Of a DNA stretch of 46,459 bases, positions 30,001 to 45,000 are shown in pieces. The notes below the pieces were generated by a model that saw only the letters and a program-made list of their open reading frames with translations, made no database searches and was not told the origin of the DNA. The stretch spans positions 1 through 46,459 of the forward strand of contig CANQOK010000012.1 of NCBI GenBank assembly GCA_947625465.1, read 5' to 3'. The stretch's first letter is position 1. Each line of letters starts with the position of its first letter. The DNA is from an uncultured Lachnospiraceae bacterium (lineage in GTDB: Bacteria > Bacillota > Clostridia > Lachnospirales > Lachnospiraceae). Position numbers and translations under genes: made by a program.

Positions 30001-33000
30001 AAGAAAAAAGAAACTGCAACAGGAGGTTGACATGGCAAAAGAGACAGAAAAGAAAGAAGAACAGATCAAAGAATCGGGACAGATGTTAATGGACGATAAC
30101 CGGCAGAAGCACAGGATCCATCTGCTGTCCATTATCGGAGAAATCGAAGGGCATGAGTGTCTGGCGCCCAGTACGAAAACCACGAAGTACGAACATGTGC
30201 TGCCCCAGCTCGCGGAAGTGGAGGACAGTGACACTTATGACGGGATGCTGACAATCATCAATTCTGTGGGCGGAGATGTGGAATCCGGTCTGGCGATCGC
30301 GGAAATGATCGCGTCCATCAGTAAGCCTACGGTTTCCCTGGTGCTGGGCGGCAGTCACAGTATCGCGATCCCGCTGGCGACTGCGACCAGGCGTTCCTTT
30401 ATTGTACCCACCGGGACCATGGTAGTGCATCCGGTGCGGATGAACGGATTGTTTATCGGCGTACAGCAGACGTATGATTATTTTCAGAAGATCCAGGATC
30501 GGATTACCGGGTTTATCTGCGGGCACTGCAGCGTTTCCAAAAAGCGGCTGGAGGAACTGATGAGCGAGACCGGGATTCTGACAAAGGATGTGGGGTCTAT
30601 TTTAGTGGGAGAACAGGCCGTAGAAGAGGGGATCATCGATGAAGTGGGCGGCATTCATGAGGCGATCACCTGTCTGCACCGGATGATCTCGGAACGGAAA
30701 GCGCGATCCTAGATAAAATTACAGGGAAAGTATTGAAATTTCATTGTGTTTGAGCTATACTGTAACAGGTATAAAACCGATGAATCTTAGCGAACAAGCA
30801 GATAGGAGAGATGACAAATGGAGAAGAAAGATATTGATTGGGGGAATCTGGGATTCGGATATCAGAAGACAGATTTTCGCTTTGTATCGGAATACAAAGG
30901 CGGTAAATGGGATGATGGAGTCCTGACCGAAGACGATAAGATCGTGATGTCCGAATGTGCCGGCGTATTGCAGTATGCCCAGACGGTATTTGAAGGATTG
31001 AAAGCATATACAACGGAGCAGGGCGATATTGTGACGTTCCGTCCGGATTTGAACGCGTCCAGACTGGAGGATTCCGCGAAGCGTCTGGAGATGCCGCCTT
31101 TTCCGCAGGATCGGTTTGTAGAGGCTGTGAAGAAGACGGTTGCGGCCAATGCGGCTTATGTTCCGCCGTACGGTTCCGGTGCGACTCTGTATGTCAGACC
31201 TTTTATGTTCGGTAAGAATCCGGTTATCGGCGTGAAGCCGGCAGATGAATACGAATTCCGTATTTTCTGTACGCCTGTCGGTCCGTATTTCAAAGGCGGC
31301 GTGAAGCCGCTTACCATTTGCGTCAGCGACTTTGACCGTGCGGCACCGCACGGAACCGGTCATATCAAGGCCGGTCTGAATTATGCCATGAGTCTGCATG
31401 CGATCCAGACCGCGCATCGGAATGGATTTGATGAGAATATGTATTTGGATCCGGCTACCAGGACCAAAGTAGAGGAGACCGGCGGCGCCAACTTCTTATT
31501 TGTTACAAAGGATAATACGATCGTTACGCCGAAGTCCGACAGCATTCTGCCTTCCATCACCAGACGCTCCCTGATGTATGTAGCGGAGCACTATCTGGGC
31601 CTGAAGGTAGAACAGAGGGAAGTCGCCTTTACGGAGTTAAAGGATTTCGCAGAGTGCGGCCTGTGCGGTACGGCAGCCGTAATTTCCCCTGTCGGCAAGG
31701 TTGTAAATCACGGAGAAGAAGTCTGCTTCCCGAGCGGCATGACCGAGATGGGACCGGTTACCAAAAAGCTGTATGATACACTGACAGGTATTCAGATGGG
31801 AAGGCTGGAAGCACCGGAAGGCTGGATCTGCAAGATTCAGTAATTTTCGCGGCCGGGATTACATAATTTTGAACGTATAAAGGAAACGACGGCATAGAAA
31901 GCAGACTGCCTTCTATGCTGTTTTTCCGTTTTCCGGCGAGAACTTTTATCCGGCGTTGCGCTGATGGCACCATGCAGAAAGAAGAGGTGAACACCGTGAA
32001 GATTGTGGAAGATAAAACATTTGACGAGGAACGGGCCCTGTATGGCAGCAGGCAGCTGCTGGCAAGAAACTGTACATTTGACGGGCCGGCGGACGGCGAA
32101 AGCGCGTTCAAGGAATCCAGCGACATTACAGCCAAACACTGTCTGTTCCGTCTTCGCTATCCGTTCTGGCATAACCACAGACTGAAGATCACAGATTCGG
32201 AAATGACCGATACCTGCAGAGCAGCGCTCTGGTATTCCGATCATATAGAGATCGCACGCACGAAGATGCATGGGATCAAGGCGCTGCGGGAATGCGCGGA
32301 GGTCGTGATCCGGGACTGCGATATTATTTCTCCGGAATTCGGCTGGTCGGTGCGGGGCGTTCAGATGGAAAATACAGCGGCTGTCAGTGAATATTTTATG
32401 ATGCGCTCGGAAAACCTGCGGTTTGTCAATGTGCATTTTACAGGGAAGTATTCGTTTCAGTATATCAAAAACGCGGTGTTTGAAAATTGTGTTTTTGATA
32501 CCAAGGACGCGTTTTGGCACGGAGAAAATATCCTTGTCAGAAACAGCGTGGTAAAGGGAGAATATCTGGCGTGGTATTCTGACGGGCTGACCCTGGAAAA
32601 CTGCCGGATCAGCGGAACCCAGCCGTTCTGTTACTGCCGCGGCCTGAAACTGATCCATTGTGAGATGACGGATGCGGATCTGTGTTTTGAAAAGTCGGAC
32701 GTAGACGCGGAGATCACCACGCCGGTGATCAGCATTAAGAATCCGAGAAGCGGGACGATCCGGGTGCCGGCGGCAGGCGAGATCATTCGGGACGATCCGG
32801 AAGCAAAGGGCGAGATCATTTTATCGGACAGCCGGAACGGAGTTTAGAGTATGAGGCGGGAAAAGAAAGCGAATGCATCCGGTTTTCTGATGTGCGAGAG
32901 AATCTGGATCTATCATATCCTGATCGTTGTCGCCGGCATATTCGGCGCCTATACCTATTTGCTCCGGGGAAATGTATTCTGCAACGCGCAGACCGGAAAT

Positions 33001-36000
33001 GTGGTGCTCATGGGGATGGCGTTAGGTTCCGGGGAATGGGGAAAGGCAGGATACTACCTGATCCCTGTTTTCGCGTATCTGCTGGGTGCTTTTGTATCGG
33101 AACTGTTGCCCAATTCCGTAAAACATCACCTGCCGATCCGGTGGGATACCCTGCTGATCGCAATTGAGATACTGACGGTATTCGCACTTGGATTTGTGCC
33201 GCTGACAGCTCCGGTACAGATTGCGCAGGTAACGATCAATCTGCTTGCTTCCATGCAGTATAATACATTCCGGCAGGCAGAAGGGGTACCGGTCGCGACG
33301 ACCTTTGTTACAAATCATATCCGGCAGGTCGGCGTAGGTCTGGCAAAGGAAGTAGAGCATTTTCACTCCGAAGATAAGGGACACCGGAAAAAGCTGCGGC
33401 GGCATTTCGCGATGCTGATGTATTTTCTGCTGGGCGCTGTGATCGGAACGGTTCTGTGTAATCTGGCGGCGGAAAAAGCGATCTGGGGCGCGATGGTTCC
33501 GTTGGCAGTGGTGCTGGGGACATTCTTGTACGCGGATTTGATAAAAGAGAAAGATCAGATGGAACAAAAACCGGCCGGACATTGATACCCGACCGCCTTT
33601 TTGTGTCGTAAACGACATATATTTGTCGCGGATAACACACAGTGCTTCTTTATTGGTATGTTATAATAAAATCGGTAATTTATAAATTAAAAAGAATCAG
33701 GGAGAATTTATGAAAGCATTATTTATTAACGCCTGTGTCAGAGAGGATTCCAGAACCAGAGAACTCTGCGAGGTCTATATCCGGAAGCACTGGACGGATC
33801 CGGAAACGGAGATCACAACCCGGGAACTGGAACGGGAGGAAATTCTTCCGCTGAACCGGGAACGGCTGCTCCGGAGAGACCAGGATATCGCGGAAGGAAA
33901 CCTCGCTTCCGCGGACTATCACTATGCCAGGGAATTCGCGGCGGCAGAGGAGATCCTGATCGGCGCGCCTTATTGGGACTGCTCGTTTCCTGCGCTCTTA
34001 AAGATTTATCTGGAACGGATCTGCGTCAACGGGATCATGTTCCGATACGGCCCGGACGGACGTCCGGAGAAGATCTGCGCGGGAAAGAAGCTGATCGTCA
34101 TCACAACGGCGGGCGGTTATCTTCCGCAGAACAGTTCGCTCGAACAGTATTGGAAAGAACTGTGCGCATTGTTCGGCATCCCCGAACTGTATTTTTATAA
34201 AGCAGAAGGTTTGGATATCCTGGGGAATGATCCCCGTGAGATCCTCGATCAGACAAGCAGAAGTTTGTAATTTGTAAAGCTGAAACAGGGAGGAAAGGAA
34301 TGAAGAAACATACCAGGCTGACTTATATCCTGATCACGGTTTTTTCGCTGCTCATTATCACGATCCTTGCGGTCAATGTGATTTCTACATACCGTCTTAC
34401 CTCGGAACAGACGGAGGAGATGGGGCGGATGCGGATCGAAATCGTCGCTTCCGATCTCCAGGGACATTTGAGCGACGCGATGCATTCTCTGGACCGGGTA
34501 GGAAACGCTTTGGAGAGCGAGCTTTCCGAACAGACGGACGCGGAGGAGATCCGTGCGCTGTTATCGGAGGAAAAAAAGATAGAGATTGCCTCTACGGGCA
34601 GGACCTGCCTGAATATTTTCTGCGTGACCGGCATGGGGGAAGTACTCATTTCCGATATGCCGACGCCGGAGGATTATGTGGTACAGGATCGGATCTGGTA
34701 TCAGGGACTGCTGTCCGTACCGAAAGGGGAGACGTATATCAGTTCCGTTTATGAAGACGCCTTTACCGATCATATGTGTTTTACCGTTTCCAAGATCCTG
34801 GGAGATGGAGAGACGATCATAGGTATGGATTATTCCATGTCTGAGATTCAGGCCTATATCGAAAAAATGAATGCTTCCGATTACGGGGAAGCGATGATCG
34901 TAAACCGCGATGGGCTGATCGTCGGCTTTTCCGATCCAGCTCTGATCGGAGAACGGTTATCGGAAGAACACGGAGATTACAGGTCGGCCTTTATGCAGGC
35001 GAACTCCCGGAATACCGCGGACGGAATTTCCATCAGTACCTCCGAGGGCGGAACAGTCTTTTGTTCCCGGACCGAAAATGACTGGTATCTGATGCTTTTG
35101 GTAAAAAACTGGGATCTCCATAAAGAGGGACTTTGGAAGCTGGTCGTCAGCTCGGTGGCGCTGATCCTGATGATCGTGATCTTCGCGGTATTTCTGATCC
35201 TCAGCGTGAAGGAGCGTTTCCGGGCGGAGAATGTTCTGCGCACCAGGGAAGAATTCCTTTCCGGGCTTTCAGAGCGGTTTCGCGCTCCGCTGCATAAGAT
35301 CATCGAGCTGTCCACTTCGGAATCCATGAACACGGAAGAACTGAAGGCTACTTCGGAGGGGATCCGGCTGGAGACCGGGCAGCTTTCCGATATGATGGAT
35401 AATCTGTTCAGTTATTCCAATCTTGTCAATTTTGAAAAAGAAGACGCCAAGAAAGCGAAAATGGCGGCGGAAAATGATTTTACGATCCAGACGCAGCATA
35501 AATACCGTTTCTGGATCATTATGGCGTTTTTAGCCGCTATGATCAGTACGATTTTTATTTCCGCGATGCTGCATTTAAGATGGGCAAGGGGCAATATGGC
35601 GGAAGAAGCCAATTCTTACCGGTATCAGGTTTCCAACTGGGTTTTGGAGCAGCGCTCTATTCTCGGTATGTTTGTCAATGAGATTGCTGCTGATCCGGAA
35701 AAGGTAGAAGATTATCCGGCAATGGTAAAATGGCTGGATGATATTTCCAAACACTATCCCGGTATTTCCGCAACTTATATTGCCAATCCCGCCTTTGACC
35801 GGATCCACGGACATCCGATGATCATGAATAACGGCTGGATCCCGGCGGAGGATTATGTGGAAGAAGAACGGGGCTGGTATATCAGCGCGCTTGCGACTTC
35901 GGATTACAGCATTTCGGAGCCGTATTACGACGCGCGGACCGGGCAGTACTGTCTGACATTTTCAAAGGCCGTCTATACGGATTCCGGAGAATTTGTGGGC

Positions 36001-39000
36001 GTTTTCGCGATTGACTTCTATCTGAATGTGTTGACGGATATCATAAATTCTGATTATGATCAGAACGGATATGCATTTCTGGCGGATCAGAACGGTCAGG
36101 TCATCAACCATCCCAACCCTGCTTATCAGCCCTGGGATGAGGGATTTATGAATCTTTCTGCGCTTCCGTATGCGGAACTGTATCAGCAGCAGCCGGGAGA
36201 GATCGGTTCCGTCAAAGATTATGACGGAGCGCTTCGGGAGTGCATCATTGTCCGGGACAATGTTTCCAATTTCAATATTATCGTTGTAAAAAATTTCTGG
36301 AGTATGTACGGCGACGTACTGCGCTACGCAGTATTCTTTGTACTTTTGTTCAGTCTCTGCATTATCGGGGTTGTGGCTTTGATCAATAAGATGATCAAGT
36401 GGCAGAAAGCCGCCAATGAAAATCTGCAGCGTTCCGCGGATGCGGCTATGGCCGCGGACAATGCCAAGTCCAGATTTCTGGCGCAGATGTCCCATGAGAT
36501 CCGGACGCCGATCAATGCGGTGCTTGGTATGAATGAGATGATCCTGCGGGAAGACGGGAATCCGGAGACAAGGGAGTACGCGCAGAATATTAAGAGCGCC
36601 GGAAATACGCTGCTGTCCCTGATCAATGAGATCCTGGATTTTTCCAAGATCGAAAGCGGGAAAATGGAGATCATTCCGGTTAAATATGACGTCGCTTCTC
36701 TGATCAACGACCTGATCAATATGATCCGGGACCGCGCGGAGAAAAAGAATCTTGCGTTTCAGATACAGATTGCCCCGGATATTCCCGCGTTTCTTTTCGG
36801 AGATGATATCCGGCTAAGACAGATCATCGTGAACCTGCTGACGAATGCGGTGAAGTACACCGAAGAAGGCTCCGTTACGTTCTCCATGGAAGCAAAGGAA
36901 TGTGAAGACGAGGATTCGGTTCTGCTCCATGTGGAAGTAGCGGATACGGGAATCGGGATTAAAGAAGAGGATATTGAAAAATTATATGATTCGTTCCAAC
37001 GGCTGGAAGAAGACCGTACCAGAAATATAGAAGGCACCGGGCTGGGGATTCCGATCACGCACAATCTTTTGAAAATGATGGGATCCGCGCTGCAGGTGTC
37101 AAGCGTATACGGCAGCGGTTCCCGGTTCAGCTTTGAGGTAAAGCAGGGGAAAATGTCGGATCAGCCGATCGGCGACTTTAATGCGCGCACGCAGAACAGC
37201 CTGATCGATAACGAGGAAAAATATGTCTATGCGCCGACGGCGGATATTCTGGTTGTGGATGATAATGAGATGAATCTGAAGGTCGCGATCGGACTGATGA
37301 AGAGAAACGGTCTGGTTCCGGACGCTGTCCAGAGCGGAGCGGCATGTATTCAGAAAGTTTCGGAAAAGCATTATGACATTATCTTTATGGATCATATGAT
37401 GCCGGATATGGACGGGATTGAAACGCTTCGGGCACTGCAGGAGCAGGCTATTCTGCCGGCGGATACCGTTGTGATCGCCATGACAGCAAACGCTGTGGCA
37501 GGCGCGAAGGAAGAATATTTAGAGGCAGGCTTTATGGACTATCTGTCCAAACCGATCGTTATTCAGCAGCTGGAGGCAGCCCTGGGAAAATATCTTCCGA
37601 AAGACAAGGTTTCCTATCGCTTTAAAGAGGAGCCTGCAGCGCAGGACGGCGGGCAGCAAAAGGAGACTGAACTTCCGCTTTCCGCCACAGAAGGCGAAGA
37701 AGCCGGAAATGCGGAAGCACCTGTGAAAGAAGAAGTCAGCTTCCGGGAAAAATTCAGTTTTCTGGATATCGATACCGGTATGAGTTACTGCGCGGATGAT
37801 GAAGAATTTTATCTGGAGATGATCGGCAGCTATCTGGAAGACAGTAAACTTGCCGATCTGGAGCGGTATTATAAAGAAAAAGACTGGGAGAATTACCGGA
37901 TTTTGGTACACAGCCTGAAATCGACTTCTCTCTCAATCGGCGCCGCAGAGCTTTCCGGAAAAGCCAAAGCGCTGGAAACCGCTGCCAAGGAGGGCAATAT
38001 CGAGTATATTGAGAAAACGCATGCTGCCTGTATGTCCGACTATCAGCTGCTCTTACGGCGGATCTCGACGGCCCTGAGCGGAGAAAATACGGCGGCGGAA
38101 GAAACCTATGAGGAGGAAGTCCGGGAACATATCCTTGTTGTCGATGACGACAAGATGAATCTGAAAATGGCGGAACGGCTTTTACGAGGAAATTACTTTG
38201 TAAGCTGTGTCCTTTCCGGGGAAGAAGCGCTGGAATTTCTGAAGACAAACCGGCCCGATATGATCCTGTTGGATCTGCATATGCCGGGAATGGATGGTTT
38301 TGAGGTGCTGCAGCGAATGAATCAGTCCGAAAGCCTGAAAAATATCCCGGTTATCTTCCTGACGGCAGACGACGATCAGAAAGCGGAGATCAAAGGGTTT
38401 GAAGAAGGTGCGGTCGACTTTATCAAAAAACCGTTTGTCGCGGAAATCATGCTGAAGCGTGTTCAGCGGATGCTGGAGTTAGCCAGACTGCGGCACAATC
38501 TGGAAACCGAAGTCCGAAGGCAGACGAAAAAGGCGGAAGAACGCCGGGCAAAGGTAGAAAAAATGTCAGAGGAAACGGTGCTCTGCCTGGCGAAAACGAT
38601 TGACGCAAAGGATAAATATACCAACGGGCATTCGGAACGAGTAGCGCAGTATTCCCGTGAAATCGCGAAGCGCGCGGGTCTGAGTGAAAACGAGCAGAAG
38701 GATATCTATATGATGGGACTGCTGCATGACATCGGAAAGATCGGCGTCCCAGATACGGTGATCAATAAGCCGGGAAGGCTGACGGATGAAGAATTTGCGC
38801 TGATCAAGAAACATCCGGTGATCGGTTCGGAGATCTTAAAGAATATCACGGAGATGCCGGGGATCGAACAGGGCGCGAGATGGCATCATGAGCGGTATGA
38901 CGGAGGCGGCTATCCGGACGGGATCCGCGGAGAGGATATCCCGGTATATGCCCGGATCATCGGAGTGGCCGATGCGTATGACGCTATGACTTCCAAACGA

Positions 39001-42000
39001 AGCTATCGCGGCGTGCTGTCTCAGGAAAAAGTCAGAAGCGAGATCGAAAAAGGGAAGGGAACACAGTTTGATCCTGTGTTTGCCGAAATCATGATAACCA
39101 TGATCGATGAAGATCCGGAGTATAAGCTCTGTGAACATTAAACGTAAAATATCGGCTGGCAGGAGCGAGTTTTCCTGTCAGCCGATATTTTTATAAAGTC
39201 AGGATTATTTCACAGAATCTCCGTTGACCGGGAAGCGGAAATAAGTGTCCGGATAAGGTTCATTCTCCAGTGTGAAATGCCACCATTCTGTATCAAGCGG
39301 CTTAAATCCGTTGTCTACCATGATCTTTCTGAGGATATTCCGGTTATCGATCTGTTCTTTGGTCAAATCTCCGGTATAATCCGGATGGGAGCGTTCTCCA
39401 AAGTAATCAAACACGCCTCCCATATCCAGTTCCTTCCCCGTCTTCATATCAAACAAGGTCAGATCCAGCGTGCTTCCCCGGCTGTGACCGGATTTGCTGG
39501 CGATATAACCCTGGTCGAATAATACGGACTTGTCAAGCTCCGGATAAAAGTATGCTTTCATGCGTGTGTCGTCAAGATCTTCCGCCCATTCGATAAAGTT
39601 GTCTACCGCGGACTGCGGACGGTAAGCGTCATAGATCTTCAGCCGGTATCCCTGCGCCTCCGCATCGGCTTCCGCTTCCTTGAGCGCCGCTGCGGCTTCT
39701 TTGGTAATCAGCGCGCAGGCTTCCTCATAACCGTCAATCCGATCCCCGACAAAATTGTAGGTGGAATAGTATCGGATCTCCAGGATTACGCCGGGCACCG
39801 CTTCGGCAAGGGACACAAATCCGGATGCGTCGTCTTCCGCGGAAACGGCAGCAGGCGGGGTCTGGTCCGCAGCGGGAGCGGCAGTTGTCTCTCCGCCGGA
39901 TGCGCCGCAGGCGGATAACAGAAGCATCGCGGCAGCGGCAGTCAATAAGTTCAGAAATCGTTTTTTCATGGTTGGTCTCATCTTCTTTCTTTTCAGTTTC
40001 AGCCGGCCAATCGGCCCTATCTACTATACCATAAAATCAGCCGGCGCGCAATCAGTCTCTGAAAAATACACAGGCAAGATCAGAGCCGAAAACGATCTCA
40101 AATTTTGTATTGCGATTCTAGTGTGACCTGTGCTATAATCCAGTGCACTGGAAATTTTTTCGGAAATTTCTTCGGAACTGCTTATCGGGAAGGAGATGGA
40201 ACAGATGCGTGAAAAGGAAACCGGCGCTTCGTTTTTATGGGGTCCGTTTTTGAAAAAACTGGCGGCGATCGCTATCCCGGTGGCCTTTCAGAATCTGCTT
40301 ACGACAACGGCCAGTATGGTAGATACGATGATGGTCGCGCCGCTTGGAGAATTGTCCGTAGGAGCGCTTGGACTGTGCGCGCAGTTTTCTTCTCTGATGT
40401 TTTCGGGATACTGGGGATTCTTTGGAGGCGGGATGCTGTTTATTTCGCAGTACTGGGGATCCGGCGAAGATGACGGCGTGGAGCGTTCTTACGGAATGAC
40501 CTGGATGTGTATGATGACGGTGGCTGTGATCTTTGGCTGCTTAGCAATCTTCGCGCCGGGACTGGTGATGAAAATATATACCGATAAAACGGCGATTCAG
40601 GAGATAGGCATTTCCTATTTGCGGATTGTGGGCTTTGCCTATATCATGCAGGTATTCTCCATGGCGATGAGCTGTCTGCTGCGCTCAACAGAGCGCGTGC
40701 GGATCCCGATGATCGCGTCGATCGTATCCGTTTTGACGAATCTGGGTTTAAACTGGGTATTTATTTACGGACATCTGGGAGTCCCGGCAATGGGAATCCG
40801 CGGAGCGGCGATCGCGACTACCTGCGCGGCAGCCGTCAATATGCTGACGATCTATCTGCTGGCGTGGAGAAGCGGATATCCGTATCTGTTCCGGATCCGC
40901 GGCCATTTCCGCTGGAATCGGGGGCAGTTAAAGGATTTTCTGACGAAATGCTTCCCGATCCTCTGCAACGAAATTCTGGTGGGGATCGGAAATATGCTGA
41001 TCAATATTACGCTGGGACGGCAGCCGGAGTATGTGATCTCGGCCGTGGCTGTTTTCCGTACTTTGGAAGGGCTGATCATCGGCTTTTTCGCCGGCTTTTC
41101 CAGCGCGGCTTCCGTACTGGTCGGGAAATGTGTGGGAGCGGGAGAACTCCGTACTGCGTATGAGCGGGCAAAGCGGCTTGTCTACCTGTGCAGCGGCGTC
41201 ATTCTGGCGGCAAATCTCATTTTGTTTGCCGTACACCGGCCGATCCTTACACGCATGAGTCTTTCCGGCGCGTCTTATGAGGCGGGCGTATGGATGCTGC
41301 TGATCTACGGCGTGGTTTCCGTGATCCGTATGGGAAACTGGATTCAGAATGACACTTATCGCGCTGCGGGAGACGCAGTTTACGGAACGGTGCTGGAGAT
41401 CGTGTTTATGTATGTGCTGATGCTGCCCTGTGTGCTGGTCTCCGGTTTTGTTCTGCATCTGCCGTATTGGGCGATTTTCCTGTGCTGCTATGTTGACGAG
41501 CCGATCCGTTATATACTGATGCAGATCCACCTCTATTCCGGAAAATGGGTAAAGCCGATCACAGAATCCGGAAAAGCGGCACTGCCGGAGTTTTTGTCCA
41601 GGCGAAAGCGAAAAGGCGGGCACCGGAAGCATGCCTGATTGAAAATCCTGCGCGCCGGATCCCGGTGTGTTACAGAATCTCTAAGTGTTCTAACAGGATC
41701 AGTGTGCCGATGGCAATGAGAATCAGACCGCCTGCCAGTTCTGACTTGGATTGATAGCGGGCGCCAAATCGATTTCCGATCTTGACGCCGGCGGCGGAAA
41801 AGAGAAAGGTCGTGCATCCGATCAGCAGAATGGCGGGGAGAATGGATACGTTTAAGAACGCAAAGGTGACGCCGACTGCCAGAGCGTCGATACTGTCGGC
41901 GATCGCCAGCGGGAACATCGCTTTTGCGGAAAAAGAAGCGTCCAGTGTTTTGGTCTCGCCCCGGGATTCCAGGATCATATTGATCCCGATAAAGGCAAGC

Positions 42001-45000
42001 AGTCCGAACGCGATCCAGTGATCTACCTGTTCGATCAATGACCGGAACCCGCTGCCCAGAAAGTATCCGATCAGCGGCATGAGCGCCTGTGCGCCGCCGA
42101 ACCACAATCCGGCGGAGAGCAGATGTTTTTTCTCCACAGTCTGTACGGAAAGTCCTTTGCAGATGGAAATAGCAAAGGCGTCCATAGATACTCCGACTGC
42201 GATTACGATCAATTCCCAAAGATTCATATCAATTCCTCCGTTTTTTCCCTGAAAAAAAGCATATAATGTCAAAATTAAAAAGTCAATCTCTTTTTGCGTT
42301 TTTTCATAGCGGCTCCTCACTGATAAAGCGGGGCTCGATTAGCAATACTGAAAATGTGAGTGATGCACTCGTTATTCGCCCATGAAATGTGCAATTTAAA
42401 TTGATATTCGCCCATGTTTTGTGTATAATCGTGGCGGAGAGTCTTTCAGGAGGAAAGCTTATGCCGAACAGGAAAAGCCGGTATGCTTTGACGCGAGATG
42501 GCAAGATAACTTAAATTAAAGGTGGAGGCAACTAAAATGCATTTAAAAATTGCGCTGCTTCAGCTTCTCCCGGGAGACAGCTTAGAGAAACAGCTTCAGA
42601 TAGGAAAGGCCGCCTGCGAAAAGGCAAAGGCGATGGAGGCTGACATAGCGTTATTTCCGGAGATGTGGAGCGATGGGTATGTTATCCCGCAGGATGAAAA
42701 TGCGGTAATGGATCTGTCGATTGATGCCGGTCATGCTTTTATAGAGGAATTCGGCAGGCTTGCTTCTGAGTTACAGATGGCGATCGGAATTACTTTTCTT
42801 GAAAAGCATGTGCCGAAACCGTTAAATTCCGTGATCCTGTTTGATCGGAACGGGAAGAAAATCCTGCATTATTCCAAGGTACATACCTGTGCGTTTGATT
42901 TAGAAAAGATGCTGTCGCCCGGATCGGATTTTTTTGTCGCGGATTTAGATATTGGCAGAGGTACGGTAAAGGTAGGCGCTATGATCTGTTTTGACAGGGA
43001 ATTTCCGGAAAGCGCAAGGATTCTGATGCTCAAAGGAGCTGAAGTGATCCTTACCCCGAATGCCTGCCCGATGGAAATTAACCGTCTTTCGGCGCTCCGT
43101 ACCAGAGCGTATGAAAATATGATTGCCATTGCTACCTGCAATTATCCGGAGGGACAGCCGGACTGCAATGGACATTCTACTGTATTTGACGGAATTGCGT
43201 GGCTGCGGGACGAACCGGGAACACGCGACATGTGCATTTTGGAGGCGCCGGGAGAAGAAGGAATTTATATAGCGGATATCGATCTGGATCTGCTGCGTAA
43301 ATATCGCGCAAATGAGGTGATGGGGGATTCCTACCGTCATCCGGAGAAATATGGGAGTTTGGTTTCAAGACGGCGCGCTGAACCGGGTACAGAAAAGGGG
43401 AGGGATAATTTTTGAATTATCAGGAGATCCTTCGGATTGCCATGGAGCAGTCTGCGGAAGACATGGGATGCAGAGCCGGCGATTTTCTGCGTTCGGAGAA
43501 TGCAGCGGTCAGGCTTCGCCTTGGAAAGAATGCCAGAAAATATTATAAAGAGCCGATTTCCTGCAATCTGATATCCTATGGCAATAATATTGTGGCGGCT
43601 GTTTCGGAAGAGGTTTCGGATCTCGTGCTCGAATATATAAGCCGTTATGAATTTTACCACTGTTTTGAAACCCCTAATATGCACTGGCTGAATGAGCGAT
43701 TGATCAAAAGGGGACATAAGATTTGCTTTATGGCGGAATATTATCTTCCGGATGTAAATAGAATTACAAATTCAGCGTGTGCCTATGAAATGCGTATACT
43801 TGAACAAAAGAATTTTGAAGAATTGTATCTGCCGGAATGGAGCAATGCGTTATGTGAAGACCGTAAACATCTGGATGTGCTTGGAATCGGAGCCTACGAT
43901 AATGGAAAACTGGTCGGTCTGGCAGGCTGCTCCGCCGACTGCGAGCGCATGTGGCAGATCGGTGTGGATGTTCTTCCAGACTACAGGCAGCAGGGAATTG
44001 CCTCCGCGCTGACCGGCAGGCTGGCGAGGGAGATTATGGCTCGCGGGAAAGTGCCGTTTTATTGTTCGGCCTGGTCCAATATCCGGTCAGTCAGAAATGC
44101 GATTAGGAGCGGTTTTGTTCCGGCTTGGGTGGAGATGACCGCAAAGCCGATAGAAGTGGTAGATGATATGAATAAAAGAGATAGGGAAGAATTTTCGGTG
44201 GAGTGTTTTTGCCCGACAGATTGATTTTTCGTCCAAAATCGAATAATCCAAAATAGTCTTAAAATCAATCGCAAAAAAATACGATTGATTTCTTGCACAT
44301 TTTTACGTATTATAATATAAAACGGTATTTTCTCAAGGTGGAATTCAGAGATAAAAATTAAAATTTATTAGGGTGTGAACAGAAAATTATATTATTATCA
44401 CAAATAAATGGAAATTTAACTGAAGGAGCAAGGTCTGAAAGAAGTTTTTTCTAGATCTTGCTCTTATAAATTTCTATGGCAGTTTGGATTTATCCAGTAC
44501 GGGAGATATCGCAGTACTGGTTTTGCTTGATCGTTGTATTTGCAATCATAAGTTGAAACAGGGCAGCGTGTACGCTGAGTGCGGTCTGTTTGTCTTATAA
44601 AAAATCTTGACAAACTATCGATTGATATGTATACTATCAATTGATAGCATATATATGGAAAGAGATGATTGGCATTTTTCTTAGTATACAATCAAAAAAA
44701 GAGAAGTTATTGCTTTTCTGGAAGAATTAAAAGATCTTTTGGGAAAAGAGGATTTTGATATAGACTCCGATTTTATACTGATAAAAAAGAAAAAAACTGA
44801 CGATGAAGAGCATTCTACGCCATATACCTTGTTGGATTTGGATTATGACGTCTGGGATGTAGTAGAGCGGTTGAAAGAATTAACAGTATCTGATTATTCT
44901 GAGACCAAAATAGATAAAGATGATTTGAACCCACCATTACTGTTTGTATTTGGAAAAGATATTAACAGAAAGCTTGTCTATGTCAAACTGAAGATCAAAG